In this document: positions 12,996-24,045 of the stretch, piece by piece
How positions within the stretch are numbered: the first letter of the stretch is position 1
Layout: each line of letters opens with the position of its first letter
NCBI RefSeq assembly: GCF_000003815.2
Contig: NC_049982.1
Location: forward strand, 26,953,229 to 27,017,228
DNA from: Branchiostoma floridae
Lineage: Eukaryota; Chordata; Leptocardii; Amphioxiformes; Branchiostomatidae
Direction of reading: 5' to 3'
DNA: 64,000 bases
Program-made: the position numbers and the translations under genes
Notes under the pieces: model-generated
What the model saw: only the letters and a program-made list of their open reading frames with translations
What the model was told of the DNA's origin: nothing
The model's database searches: none

Positions 12996-13085
12996 CAATT
13001 TACCCACTGCTGATTGGTCCACCGCTTAATCAGTTTAACTTTGATTGGTCCACACTGTATCCAATTAGCTGGGCCTGCAAAACAC
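12996..13085 (-). promoter_or_regulatory. Candidate HOGA1 promoter with CCAAT boxes
   Basis: About 100-170 bp upstream of the HOGA1 ATG are two copies of GATTGGTCC, i.e. GGACCAATC on the gene strand, at about 13010-13020 and 13042-13052, and a third CCAAT on the plus strand near 13070. Paired CCAAT boxes 30 bp apart are typical NF-Y promoter sites. The transcription start is not determined. Confidence 0.4.
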
Positions 13086-13574
13086 ATAAACATTATTCTT
13101 TTCAATACAGCTAAAAAAAAAATAAATCCAAGTTTTGTAACAAAGTTTATTCAAACTTCAAGCGAGAATGTATATGGAAATAGAGCAAGGTACTAGTATA
13201 CATTAGAACTGGGAAGGGTCTGCTAATAGGGGGATCCTAGCAATGTTAAATGGTAAATTCGGGAGGCTGGCAATGGTGAACGATAAATTCAAGACTTGTT
13301 ACAACAAAATGTTTTGGAAACGATTTCAATGGATTGTTCCATTGTATTCATGGGGTGTCTGGCTCTGATGCAGCTTTGGGGCAATCTGGTGTTTGACAAT
13401 TTGCCATACAACTAACTAAATAAGGCCAAAATAACACTTTTGATGAAGTCAGGAAAAGAAATGCATATGCAGAAGCGAGGAGCTTTATCATGATAAAAGC
13501 TCCTTGGCGGAAGTAATGAGACCAATTCACGAAAAATCTACCTTAGGCTCAATCAAGCTGGGCCGGCTTCGACA

Positions 13575-14081
13575 ATTCTCCACTTACACACTTCCCATAA
13601 TTAAGTGCGAGAGGGTTCCGGATATGGATGTTACTTGGATGCTACCACAGTTGCTCAGGGTGCGAAACCAGGGTGGAACCAGCTAAAACCTTCAGTACGA
13701 GGGCGAAAAAGCATATAAACTAATAAGTTGTCTGGCGAATATAGTACAGTTATCATTTGGGCCGAGAATCTTACAAGTTTTGTGGTCAGAAGTAACTACC
13801 TAACACGTGCACCACTGTGGCTGTTAGTTGGTTTCTTCCGATGACCTCAAGGGCCACACCTTGGCGTTTCGTCTGCAGCCTTTGTTTTTTTCCTGTCGGA
13901 AAGTGATTAAACCATTGTCCTGTGATCGGTTCCACACCAAACTATCATCTCCTTGATGTTTTCTGTGTTCGGAATTGGTTAGAACCAATTTTCTGTGCCC
14001 TTGGAGTCAGTTCCGGAGTTCGGAGCAGCCATATCCGGAACCCTCTCACACTTAATTATGGGAAGTGTGTAAGTGGAGAAT
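13575..14081. mobile_element. TIR element with 53-bp terminal inverted repeats
   Basis: 13575-13627 and 14029-14081 are inverted copies with one mismatch; they begin ATTCTCCACTTACACACTTC and contain CATAATTAAG. The interior has no open frame. No obvious target duplication, so the exact ends are uncertain. Confidence 0.7.
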
Positions 14082-14238
14082 AGCTCGAGCTCGCTAATTT
14101 GTATATAAAAATTCTTACTAAAATTTATCCTCGGCAGCTCTTCATTGTGGACTTAATTTTGTGAGATACAAAAAAATTATTCCCAACGTTTTGGATAAAG
14201 TATCTTATACTTAACGTTACTACCATAACTACTTTTAA

Positions 14239-14260
14239 ATGTTGTTGTTGTTGTTGTTGT
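14239..14260. repeat. (GTT)n microsatellite
   Basis: About seven GTT units. Confidence 0.85.
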
Positions 14261-14548
14261 CCTCGTTTAACGTCTATTATTTCGCTAGACGTGGTCTCTT
14301 GGTGCTGAAAATTAATACTTTTAATACTTCGTAATAAATTGCATGGAATTTCTGACAAGTTGTTCCACGTATAAACTACACTCTATAGACTGGCTGTTGT
14401 GTGCTTCGCATACCGTTTTTCGTCTCTGGAGTAGGGCCTCGGGTTAAAAGAGGCTCCCAGTCTGGTTGCAGTAGACAAACACCTGTCAGCAAACTGCGTG
14501 GTAATAAAATCAAACGTTGCAAAGTTCTTCACAAAGTTCAACAGTTAC

Positions 14549-14867
14549 CTATTCTTTCTGCGCAGTGATTGACTCATCCATATGAAGCTATGGGGTGGTG
14601 CCTGGAGTCGCGCGAAGATGTGATACATATAACATTCCCCAGACTGAGTGGGTGGGTGGGTGGGCGGGCGAAAAAGAAAACTGCGCTCCATCGTGCCTAC
14701 CTCTTTTCCCTTGTCCCACTCCTTCTATCCCATGTTCACGTCTTCGACGGATTCCAGGCTGTGCGGATGAGTCCGTCAAACTGCATGTGAATAGTCTATC
14801 CTGCCTTTATATGGGATTGGGTCTTCGCCTAATATAGGCATCGCCAATCACAGCGCAGGAAAGATAG
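14549..14867. mobile_element. Short TIR element (CTAT ends, TTAC duplication)
   Basis: Left end CTATTCTTTCTGCGCAGTGA and right end CAGCGCAGGAAAGATAG are imperfect inverted copies. TTAC flanks both sides (14545-14548, 14868-14871). 319 bp with no coding capacity. Its ends recur 6.6 kb apart at 14872 and 21440. Confidence 0.6.
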
Positions 14868-15239
14868 TTACCTATTCTTTCTGCGCAGTGATTGACTCAT
14901 CCATATGAAGCTATGGGGTGGTGCCTTCCGTCGCGCCTATTCTTCTCTTTAGTATCATTACCTGAGTTGCGTGGCATCCAAGCTTCTTGGTGCGTGTGTG
15001 GGTTCTAGGAGACCAACCGCTGACTCCACGCTAAAAGGGAACGCGTGCAGTGTATACTCAAGGACGACAGTGGACGCATAGTCAAGGAACATACTCAACA
15101 TAGTCTATTGACAACTTCTTATGGAACCGTTCCATGATGGTGAACAACCAGCACCACACAGTGCGTGACGTAACCACTAGCGGAGCGGACTCTACCACTT
15201 ATATGGGTGGTGGTCCAGACCTACCATAACAATCACTAT

Positions 15240-15480
15240 ACAATATTGGCGCTACTATTCTTCCTTCTGCATACCTCCTACTATTCCTAATCTCATCCTA
15301 ACTTTCCTTCACTCCATTGTTCTTAAATATCCATACCTCCTACTATCCCCAATCTCATCTTAACCTTCCTTGACTCTATCGTTCTCTCCCACTCTCATCC
15401 TTACTTCTCCCACTCTCATCCGCCAAGTTCTTCACACCATCATTCTCTATTCCTTTCTACCCCAACCTCCATTCATTATT
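15240..15480. repeat. Pyrimidine-rich degenerate repeat
   Basis: Repeated phrases such as CATACCTCCTACTAT and CCCACTCTCATCC in an almost purine-free plus strand. Confidence 0.6.
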
Positions 15481-15489
15481 CTTTTATTC

Positions 15490-17600
15490 GTGTCCTGCTT
15501 ATCGGAAGTGAATCAACTACAATAAAACTAATGTGCAGTCTAATACTTTTTATTTCTTGCATCGCCGGCGGTCCTCTTCTAAAAACTACTAGAAGTGTCC
15601 TCTGTCAGATGTTGCAAACTCCAAACATACTTCCAACCCCATAAATAGAATAGACACGGTACGTAACAATGGTCTATTATCGCAGCAGATGTAACTTTCG
15701 TATAACGGATCTCTCCAAATTCGATGTACACAAATGGCCCACACATATTGCAAGAATAAATACCCAATATAATCCCATTTCTCCCTATCAGAACTCGGGT
15801 ATAAACAAAACAAAAATGTCGACATTCGGTTTCAAATATTTGTTTCAACTGCCGTTTAGCAAACCAAGCTACGTTACATACATTGGGATAATTGTATCTA
15901 AACAAAAAATCTGTATTGAAGTGTTAGAGTCCTCCTCCCTACTGTTCTAGCTTTTCACTGATAACAACCTCTCTGGAAAATCCACTAACCCTTGAATTAA
16001 TACATACTTGACGAAACCAGTTTTGGCCAATGCCGTTTTGCGCTGGGTAGCCAACCCTATATTACTAGGTCTACCTTGGAAAGCATATGTGATAAATTTA
16101 AGACATTTTATTTTATGTGCAGCAAAAACCTTAATGTCTTCTATAAATAAGCCTTAACCCTGTGTGTGCCAATAAAGGCTGACAGTTAGACAAAGTAAGC
16201 AGTGACCTTTTAATACTGGCTATATTAACCTGAAACTTTTATAGCGTCATCTTTTGACTCATTACAGCTAAACATGTCAGATCTACCTACGAAGCAAAAT
16301 TAGACTTTTGGCCTAAATGTTTCGATAAAACGACAAAATAACTGCTGCCTTTTAACTTTCGTGCCTCGTCAAGTTATCAACAAATTACTACCCAAGATAC
16401 ACGAACCTGTATTTATCCATGGCACTTTTATATTAAACATGCTCCTTTTCAAATTACTTATAAACCATAAGCGCTGGAACGTGCTACCAAGTAAAGAAAA
16501 TGGAGACAGACGAAAACAGCAAACCGATTTAATAACTAGTTGTTTCTCAACATTACAACGAAAAACATGTCACTTCCTGGACAACTTCTGACGTTGATGT
16601 GTTCTAATTAAAAACAAGCAGATACAGTGGTCATCCCTACAGTGAACTCTAAGACAGTATAGATGTTCTTTTTTTTTTACGAAGAAAGCGTTTAACAGAC
16701 GTCCTCTAACATATTCTGTTACTTTAAGGCAAAATGGAAGTTCAGGTCACAATTCGAACGTACGAGAGAGCAAAAAATTCTGGGGCTGTTGTCTCTCTGT
16801 TTCTGAATTTTAAGTGTAGTTTTAAACTTCTTGATCCCTTTGCTTGGCCACCATCCCTGCCTGTACGCCGTCCTCCCATATGGTTTGCTGCGTGTACTTC
16901 TCAGCTGGCTGGTGGGTCTAAGTTGCTGAACTTGAGGTGGTATTTTCAGACGTCCTCGCATCACACCCACGCACGTTGTACTGAATGCTTCCTGTAACAT
17001 ATTTATCATATTGCATGTCCTTCGGGATGAAGCTATCCTTTCTCTTGAAAACCTGTACCAGCTAACGAATACGTCGTTCGTTACGAATGTTCTACGACAA
17101 TGTTGCTCTGTGTCTTGTACTTCAAAGAAAACGTACGTGTACCAAGAATCATAGCGATACAATAGCGTGTTGAAAAACGAACGAATGATACTCGTAATTA
17201 GTTCAAACTCCTTGCAGTTATACGTATATAAGTGCCAACTTTTAATCTTGTACTGTCCGTCCTAAAACTATCCACGACGTACTATTCTCTACATTGCACA
17301 CCGTAATCTTCACAATTGTCGGCCTCGACTTCAGTGCTTCTGTAGATATTTTCTCAATCGTGTTAAAAACTGCTTGCCGTTCTCGTTATCTACACGGGGT
17401 CCATCAACAATCTGCAATGCCACAAATCTCACCAAAGTATCGGACAGTCTCGGTATGTACCATCACGAAGTTAACCAAAACCTGTCGTAGTCAGCCAGCT
17501 AAACTGTACTATTCTCATTTCCTACATGTGGTTGCCCTGTCGCACGACCAACTATATCAGCCTAGAGTTGTCCCTCGACTTGTCAAGTAACAAACCGAAC
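15490..17600. other. No gene recognised
   Basis: Short ORFs only, on both strands and without supporting splice signals or recognisable domains. Confidence 0.5.
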
Positions 17601-17629
17601 GAAAACCAAGTCCTGTTATCAGCCTGAAG

Positions 17630-19790
17630 CTGTCCAATAACTAATAGTACGGCTCCATATCACACAAAAATTGTCCTTCAGTCTTAAACTCCACCTGTGG
17701 TTGTCCCACAACTTGTCGCATAACAAACAAAATAAAAAACTGTCCGCCAGCCATGTTACCTACCTAGGCTTGTCTAAACAACCTGTCGTGCGACCAACCA
17801 CTAACACCTGGGTAACAAATTTGTAACAACGTATCGTGCGATAACAGAAAACTGTCTAACAGTCTCTTTACTTCTCTAGTCCAAAAACTTTCCAACAGTC
17901 TTGCTGCTTACCTGGGGTTACTCAACAATCTGTCGTACAACAACACACAAAACTATCTAACAGCCTTTTAATTCTCTGAGGTTGTCTAACAACCTGTCAC
18001 ACGACAACAACAAACAAAAATGTCCAACAGTTTTGCTGCTTACCTGGGGTTGCTAAACAATCTATCGTACGACAACCCACAAAACTGTCTAACAGCCTTT
18101 TTACTTCTCTGGGGTTGTCTAACAACCTGTCGCACGACAACAACAAACAAAAAATGTCCAACAGTCTTGTTGGCTTCCTGGAGTTGCTAAACAATCTGTC
18201 GTACTACAGCACAGCGTCACAAAACTGTCGAGCAGCCTTTTTACTTCTCTGGGGTTGTCTAACCAACCTATCGCACGACAACAACAAACAAAACTGTCCA
18301 ACAGTCTTGTTACCTACCCGGGGTTGTCCAACAACCTGTCATACGACAACAGCAAACAAACAAAAACTGTCGTACACTGTTGTTACTCTACCTGGCGTTG
18401 TCTCACTGCCTGTCGCACGACCACAAACCAAACTGTCCAACAGCCCTGTTACCTGCCTGGTGCTGTCCCACAGCCTGTCGCACGACAACAAACAAAACTG
18501 TCCAACAGTCTTGTTACTTGCCTGGTGCTGTCCCACAGCCTGTCGTACATCAACCAACCAAACTGTCCAACAGTCTTGTTACCTGCCTGGTGCTGTCCCA
18601 CAGCCTGTCGTACATCAACCAACCAAACTGTCCAACAGTCCTGTTACCTGGCTGGTGCTGTCCCACAACCCGTCGTACATCAACAAACAAAACTGTCCAA
18701 CAGTCTTGTTACTTGCCTGGTGCTGTCCCACAGCCTATCGTACATCAACTAACCAAACTGTCCAACAGTCCTGTTACCTGCCTGGTGCTGTCCCACAGCC
18801 TATCGTACATCAACGAACCAAACTGTCCAACAGTCTTGTTACTTGCCTGGTGCTGTCCCACAGCCTATCGTACATCAACTAACCAAACTGTCCAACAGTC
18901 CTGTTACCTGCCTGGTGCTGTCCCACAGCCTATCGTACATCAACGAACCAAACTGTCCAACAGTCCTGTTACTTGCCTGGTGCTGTCCCACAGCTTGTCG
19001 TACATCAACGAACCAAACTGCCCAACAGTCCTGTTACTTGCCTGGTGTTGTCCCACAACCTGTCGTACATCAACAAACAAACTGTCCGACAGTCCTGTTA
19101 CTTGCCTGGTGCCGTCCCACAGCCTANNNNNNNNNNNNNNNNNNNNNNNNNNNNNNNNNNNNNNNNNNNNNNNNNNNNNNNNNNNNNNNNNNNNNNNNNN
19201 NNNNNNNNNNNNNNNNNNNNNNNNNNGTCCCACAGCCTGTCGTACATCAACAAATCAAACTGTCCAACAGTCTTGTTACTTGCCTGGTGTTGTCCCACAA
19301 CCTGTCGTACATCAACAAACAAAACTGTCCAACAGTCCTGTTACCTACCTGGTGCTATCCCACAACCCGTCGTCCATCCACAAACAAAACTATCCAATAG
19401 TCTTGTACACTTACCTGGGGTTGTCCAACAACCTGTCGCATGACAACTACAAACAAAACTGTCCAACAGTCTTGTTACTTACCTGGGGTTGTCCAACAAC
19501 CTGTCGCATGACAACTACAAACAAAACTGTCCAACAGTCTTGTTACTTACCTGGGGTTGTCCAACAACCTGTCGCATGACAACAACAACAAAACTTTCCA
19601 GCAGTCTTGTTATCTCTCTGGGGTTGTTTACAGCATGTCGTACGACAACAGCAAACAAAAACTGTCCAACAGTTCAATTGTCCAACAAACTATTGCATGA
19701 CACCAACCAGACAAAAAACTGCAAACACTTTTTTTTTTCTACCTAGGGTTGTCCAAGAACCTGTCAAGCGAGAAAACAAACAAAAAGCAA
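17630..19790. repeat. 65-69-bp minisatellite array
   Basis: More than 25 units. Core units (18498 to 19126) are exactly 65 bp; edge units (e.g. 19459 to 19528) are 69 bp and those before 18100 are diverged. On the minus strand each unit carries a GACAG, an 18-nt segment (GTTGTTGGACAACCCCAG in edge units), then GTAAGT. Central units have GCAAGT or GCAGGT instead. Because 65 is not a multiple of three and the unit lacks stops, long plus-strand frames are open in all three phases, the longest 399 codons. I regard these as repeat artefacts. A 100-N gap interrupts the array. Confidence 0.9.
19127..19226. other. Assembly gap (100 N) within the 65-bp array
   Basis: Placeholder gap, probably a collapsed part of the array. 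Confidence 1.
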
Positions 19791-19904
19791 ATCGGCTCAT
19801 AAACAAAAATCTAATCACCTGAAATCTCGCTACAAACTCGAGGTTGTCTGCCGACCTGACGAGCAACAAGATACCGAAGTTTGGTGAAGAGTAGGTACAC
19901 ACCT

Positions 19905-20091
19905 NNNNNNNNNNNNNNNNNNNNNNNNNNNNNNNNNNNNNNNNNNNNNNNNNNNNNNNNNNNNNNNNNNNNNNNNNNNNNNNNNNNNNNNNNNNNNNNN
20001 NNNNNNNNNNNNNNNNNNNNNNNNNNNNNNNNNNNNNNNNNNNNNNNNNNNNNNNNNNNNNNNNNNNNNNNNNNNNNNNNNNNNNNNNNNN
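19905..20091. other. Assembly gap (187 N)
   Basis: Run of N just after the array. Confidence 1.
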
Positions 20092-20665
20092 CGTTCGACT
20101 CCTTCCACAACAACCCCAACAAACGTGATAGGGCAGACAAAAAAACTATACCAAATACTGTCTAAAGCCTTTCAAAGAACGTAACTCACCCATAGAGCTA
20201 CCAGTGATAAGTTGAAGCCTCCGACTCTTTCTTGATAAAAAAGGTCGGGCTCTGCTCCGAGCGTGTGGAAACTGGAACAACGTTGTACCGCTTCACAAAG
20301 GCTCCTATGGCGAAAAGACGGGGTAAACGGCAGCCCTAGCGGTGGCTCAGCTGTATCAACATACCTAACTCAAATGAGACAACACAAAAATTAATTATAC
20401 CAAGCCTATTTTACCAAATAGAATCACTCACACCTGCGCACGCGAAACATGTGCGATGCGCAAACATATGCAAATTACGAGTCGCTAAACGAAATGAACG
20501 ACAGAATAGTTGCTGACCAACAAAACACACCATAATCATACAAAAGGGGAAAACAGGAAAATAAAATCATGAAGGAACAAGAAAGAAAACAGCCGAGGGA
20601 TCCACTAGAAAAACAGCCAACGTAGGAAGACAAATCAAAATGGAAAATTCCACAAGACGCCAAAA

Positions 20666-20802
20666 ATGGCGGCGAGCTCAAAACCTTGCGTACCTGCTTG
20701 GCTTGTAAATCCTACGCCCGTAGGAAACTACTCTATCTTCTCTGTTGTCGGCAAGTTCCCTACCCGTTCCCAGAAGGTCGTAGATATCGCAGACTTGTCC
20801 TG
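20666..20802 (+). CDS. Candidate first coding exon with ATGGCGGCG start, unknown gene
   Basis: ATG at 20666 lies in CAAAAATGGCGGCGAG, the combined YY1-site/start context found at the 5' ends of many animal housekeeping genes. The frame stays open for 45 codons (MAASSKPCVPAWLVNPTPVG, then NYSIFSVVGKFPTRSQKVVD) and reaches a strong donor, TCCTG then GTGAGT, at 20803. Read through, the frame stops at once, which supports a splice. The product is not recognised. The C-terminal exon at 22256-22448 could belong to the same gene, but the connecting exon is not visible and a gap at 22156-22255 intervenes. Confidence 0.4.
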
Positions 20803-21724
20803 GTGAGTCTCACTGTCAAAAACAGTGTTACTGGTGCTCTGCTATGGAACGTCCGGCTCATTCACAAGGCTGCTGCTGGGGTCATGCTGGGGTCGGCCGT
20901 GCCGGCGGTGTGACTTGCCTTCTCCGTCGACGTTCTGCCAGACAGTACTGCATATACCTGTGATGTCTAACAAACGCCCAAAATAAGCGTCTATTCTCTC
21001 AGTGAGGCATGCTTTCTTCCATAACCCATACACAATGCCCGGCACGCCAGTGTCTGCGAGAAGAACGGACCTCAGCATGACAAAGAGCGATACACGTGCA
21101 AAACGCAGACGACTCACATTCGTCCCTACGCAGCAACAACTTCTCGCAATTTCACAAAGCAAAATAAAATACGAAATCTTCATGACACTAAAAGGTCAAT
21201 CTTCGAATTCTATACTCCCTGTAAACGCAAACGAGGTAAATACTCGGTCTCTCTTCTACACCCCGAAAAACCTGCTGGCGGTCTTTCTGTGGATCTTCTG
21301 TGTTTCCGTACCCATGGCGTCGACTAACCGACTGTGGGGAGGACTCCGTCAAACTGCATGTGAATAGCCTATCCTGCCTTTATATGGGATTGGGTCTTCG
21401 CCTAATATAGGCATCGCCAATCACAGCGCAGGAAAGATAGGGGGATCTGAGTAGCCTGACGTGATAGCCAGGCCAGGTAGACAGGTCAGGTAGCCTGGCC
21501 TGGTAGACAGCCCAGCCATTTAAGTGAACCCTGTTGTTGTGGGAAAATACTTCCCGTTAACCTGCACTGACCTGTACCATCTTCTTTAGTTTTAGTCCAT
21601 TCCTCAAGGTTGTAACCCCATCAGGAAGATTGATTCACAGATTTGGTGTTTGACATGAGATCATGACCAGGGTAGACAGCTGACATGAGAGGTCACTGAC
21701 CTCACTCACCCCGACCAATCGAAT

Positions 21725-21890
21725 GGGGACATCCCTCGCGAATGTGCACACTCCTCTAGAAAATAGGACACTCCTCGACTTTCAAGGGGACGCTCCTCTT
21801 GGAAAGGGGATGTTTCTCCCTCAATTAGGGGACGCTCCTCCGGAAATGGTATGGTTATCGGGCATAGGGGACGTCCCTCCAACACCCCCG
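21725..21890. repeat. Degenerate ~30-bp repeat
   Basis: Five or six imperfect copies of GGGGACGCTCCTC spaced 25-35 bp apart. Confidence 0.6.
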
Positions 21891-22077
21891 CCGGCCCGTG
21901 GAATCGGCCGCTAACCCGACAAATCCCTTTCTAGTTCATCTAAATCACAACATCCAAAACTTTAACCCCGCCAGTGCTCTCGACAAACGTCACACCTCGC
22001 CAGGTAATGATAGTTTTTTATTAAAAATTGAGGCATGTTGGAAAAAAAGACCGCCCGCGCGGCACCAGTCTTCAGTG

Positions 22078-22100
22078 TTAAAATGGCGGCGTACCGCACG
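22078..22100 (+). promoter_or_regulatory. YY1-like motif at a second ATGGCGGCG
   Basis: TTAAAATGGCGGCGTAC matches the YY1 core. The ATG opens only 14 codons, so this is better read as a promoter or start-site motif for the gene whose C-terminus follows the gap. Confidence 0.25.
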
Positions 22101-22155
22101 CCCGGCAAGCACAACATCGAGTTTTAGCTTGAATATCCGCGTGCTGTCGAGTATC

Positions 22156-22255
22156 NNNNNNNNNNNNNNNNNNNNNNNNNNNNNNNNNNNNNNNNNNNNN
22201 NNNNNNNNNNNNNNNNNNNNNNNNNNNNNNNNNNNNNNNNNNNNNNNNNNNNNNN
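22156..22255. other. Assembly gap (100 N)
   Basis: Placeholder gap; hides the 5' part of the exon at 22256. Confidence 1.
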
Positions 22256-22448
22256 CTGTCGGTACGCATTAAACGTGATAACAGAGGAAAGAAGCAGAAG
22301 ACGTCAGCTGTGCCGGTCAAGCGAGCGACGGCGGTTTCGGTCCCCAGACCGACGTCAGGGCCAGGTTCCGGGAAGAACACAGACGAAGCTTATGAGAAGT
22401 TTATGAGAGAGATGGAAGGCATCTTGTAGAGCATCTTCAGTACTTCAG
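22256..22448 (+). CDS. Candidate C-terminal coding exon, basic protein of unknown function
   Basis: Directly after a 100-N gap, 57 open codons run from 22256 to a TAG at 22427-22429. The start is Lys/Arg-rich (RIKRDNRGKKQKTS), the middle Pro/Thr/Val-rich (SVPRPTSGPGSGK), and the end acidic-amphipathic (NTDEAYEKFMREMEGIL). A strong donor, TTCAG then GTGAGT, follows only 19 bases after the stop, so the exon probably continues into a 3'-UTR intron joined to the exon at 23586. The composition suggests a small nuclear or RNA-associated protein, but I cannot name the family. The 5' part is lost in the gap. Confidence 0.5.
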
Positions 22449-23585
22449 GTGAGTACATTCATCTCCTGGAAGGAGGTATTGTATATGGTCATGTCCGCTC
22501 AATCACAGCTATAAGTTACTCTCAATCATATGTAGTTTGGCATGTGGTCTGCTAGTATGCGCAAGACGGTGCACAATTTGTTTTTTTATACCAAGACACT
22601 AGCAGACACCATGATTACTTCATGGAGGATTGTGTCCTGTGGACTCTTGTTAGATTTGCTATTTGATTTCATTTAGATGCTCACCTGAAACTGTTAGACA
22701 TCCAGGTAAACAATTTTGAAACTATGAAAGAGAAAACTAACAGCAAATGTCACGCACAAATGCACACATTGTCTTGACCCCTTTATAGATGCATGCCCAC
22801 ATTCATATTTGATATATTAGTATTGTCGGCAACTTTCAAAACTTGACATTACATTCAACTATCTACCGGCTTTGGACATCTAGACACCAAACTGTTTTTG
22901 TCTACATTTCTATTAAAGTCTGCAGGAAGAAGACTTAGACTGAGGCTTAATCTTTAAGTTATAATAGCTTTAGGAATTGACTAGCGTGTTGATGCACAAG
23001 TATGGAACTATTTTGTGTTCTTTCTCAAATATAGCTTTAATTTTCCAATGATAAACAAAAAAGTTGGCTTCTGGAAGTCTTTCCAAAAAGTTCAGAGAAA
23101 GTTTGACCCATTTTTCCACTCAATTATGCCTGCATCAAAACAACATTTATATCATGTCTTCCAAACACAAACAAAAGAGAAAATGATATGCATTAGAGAA
23201 TTCCCCCGGAACATTTTTTGCCCTTTGTGTCCCATATCCGACTGGAAGCCGTGAAGAATTCATGACGCAATTGACATAATTATTTGTAAAGCCCTCATGC
23301 ATGATAAAGCAAATGGACTAGTCCAACTTTTCATACTCAAGCCTGTGTGACCAAAGATGCCATTTTGTTTGCTGCTTGTAAATAGTGTCTATTGTCATAC
23401 GGAAAGAAAAAAAAAGTGCCAAACCATTTCCTTCCTTTCTTTTGATACAGGATGTGTTGGTACGAAGTTGTTCGGAAGTGGTTGATAATGAAGAGCTTCT
23501 GAGTCATTCTGTGTGTTTTTGATTGAAATAGGTCAGGAATTAATTGTGTGGTTCCTTTTCCTTTTCTTCCCTTTTTTCTGTACAG

Positions 23586-24045
23586 AAGTCACTAGTCTTT
23601 TTGATGTGGAGAACTCTCCAGGGAGTCTACTGTCGCACCAGTTCCGAGAAGAAAGCGTCTACAGGGACTGTACGCGGGAAAGCGCATACACGGATGTATC
23701 CTAAGTCGTCTTGCGTCTGTCTCGTTTCATTTCACTTTAACAGCGTTGGACTACGTTTTCATTGGTCAAAATTTACACTGTATATTCGACAAATCTACCA
23801 TGTTAAAAGTCATTTGTCTTTTTCCCGATGTAGTAGAAATACAATTAATACTCGTTGAATGTTGAATATCAATCAAGACTTCAATTATGTGTAAAAAGGA
23901 TACCTTGTATACTTCATTCGTATGAAGAGTGCATTCGCGTAAAAGAAACTTTTTAAAGCATCGGGTGACAACCAGGGAAAAGTATGGGGTTTTGTTGTAT
24001 AGTAGGGTTTTTTTGATTGTCAATAAATATTTCTTGAAAAATCAG
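23586..24045 (+). other. Candidate 3'-terminal exon with polyadenylation signal
   Basis: A long pyrimidine tract (CTTCCCTTTTTTCTGTACAG) ends at 23585 and makes a near-ideal acceptor. AATAAA lies at 24022-24027. Joined to the donor at 22448 this gives a terminal exon for the gene ending at 22429. The exon stays open in the frame of the upstream stop for 38 codons (SLFDVENSPGSLLSHQFREE, then SVYRDC...) to a TAA at 23702-23704, so it may be coding in another isoform. Confidence 0.35.

Larger units (their letters stand above)
14872..21440. mobile_element. Possible 6.6-kb composite or long element bounded by the same ends
   Basis: A second left end (CTATTCTTTCTGCGCAGTGA) starts at 14872, directly after the short element. 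The only matching right end (about 90 bp nearly identical to 14775-14867) finishes at 21440. Between them lie the CT-rich tract, the 65-bp array, two gaps and the ATGGCGGCG exon. The right flank is GGGG rather than TTAC, so it may instead be two broken copies. Confidence 0.3.

Noticed and set aside
14755-14800. Hammerhead-ribozyme-like GGATGAGTCCGTCAAAC
   Set aside because: The GAAA core strand is missing (CAAA), stem II does not form, and the copy at 21345 lacks the GATGAG part.
17997-18557. Minus-strand ORFs across the 65-bp array
   Set aside because: They follow the repeat period and frame cycling; no start context or domain.
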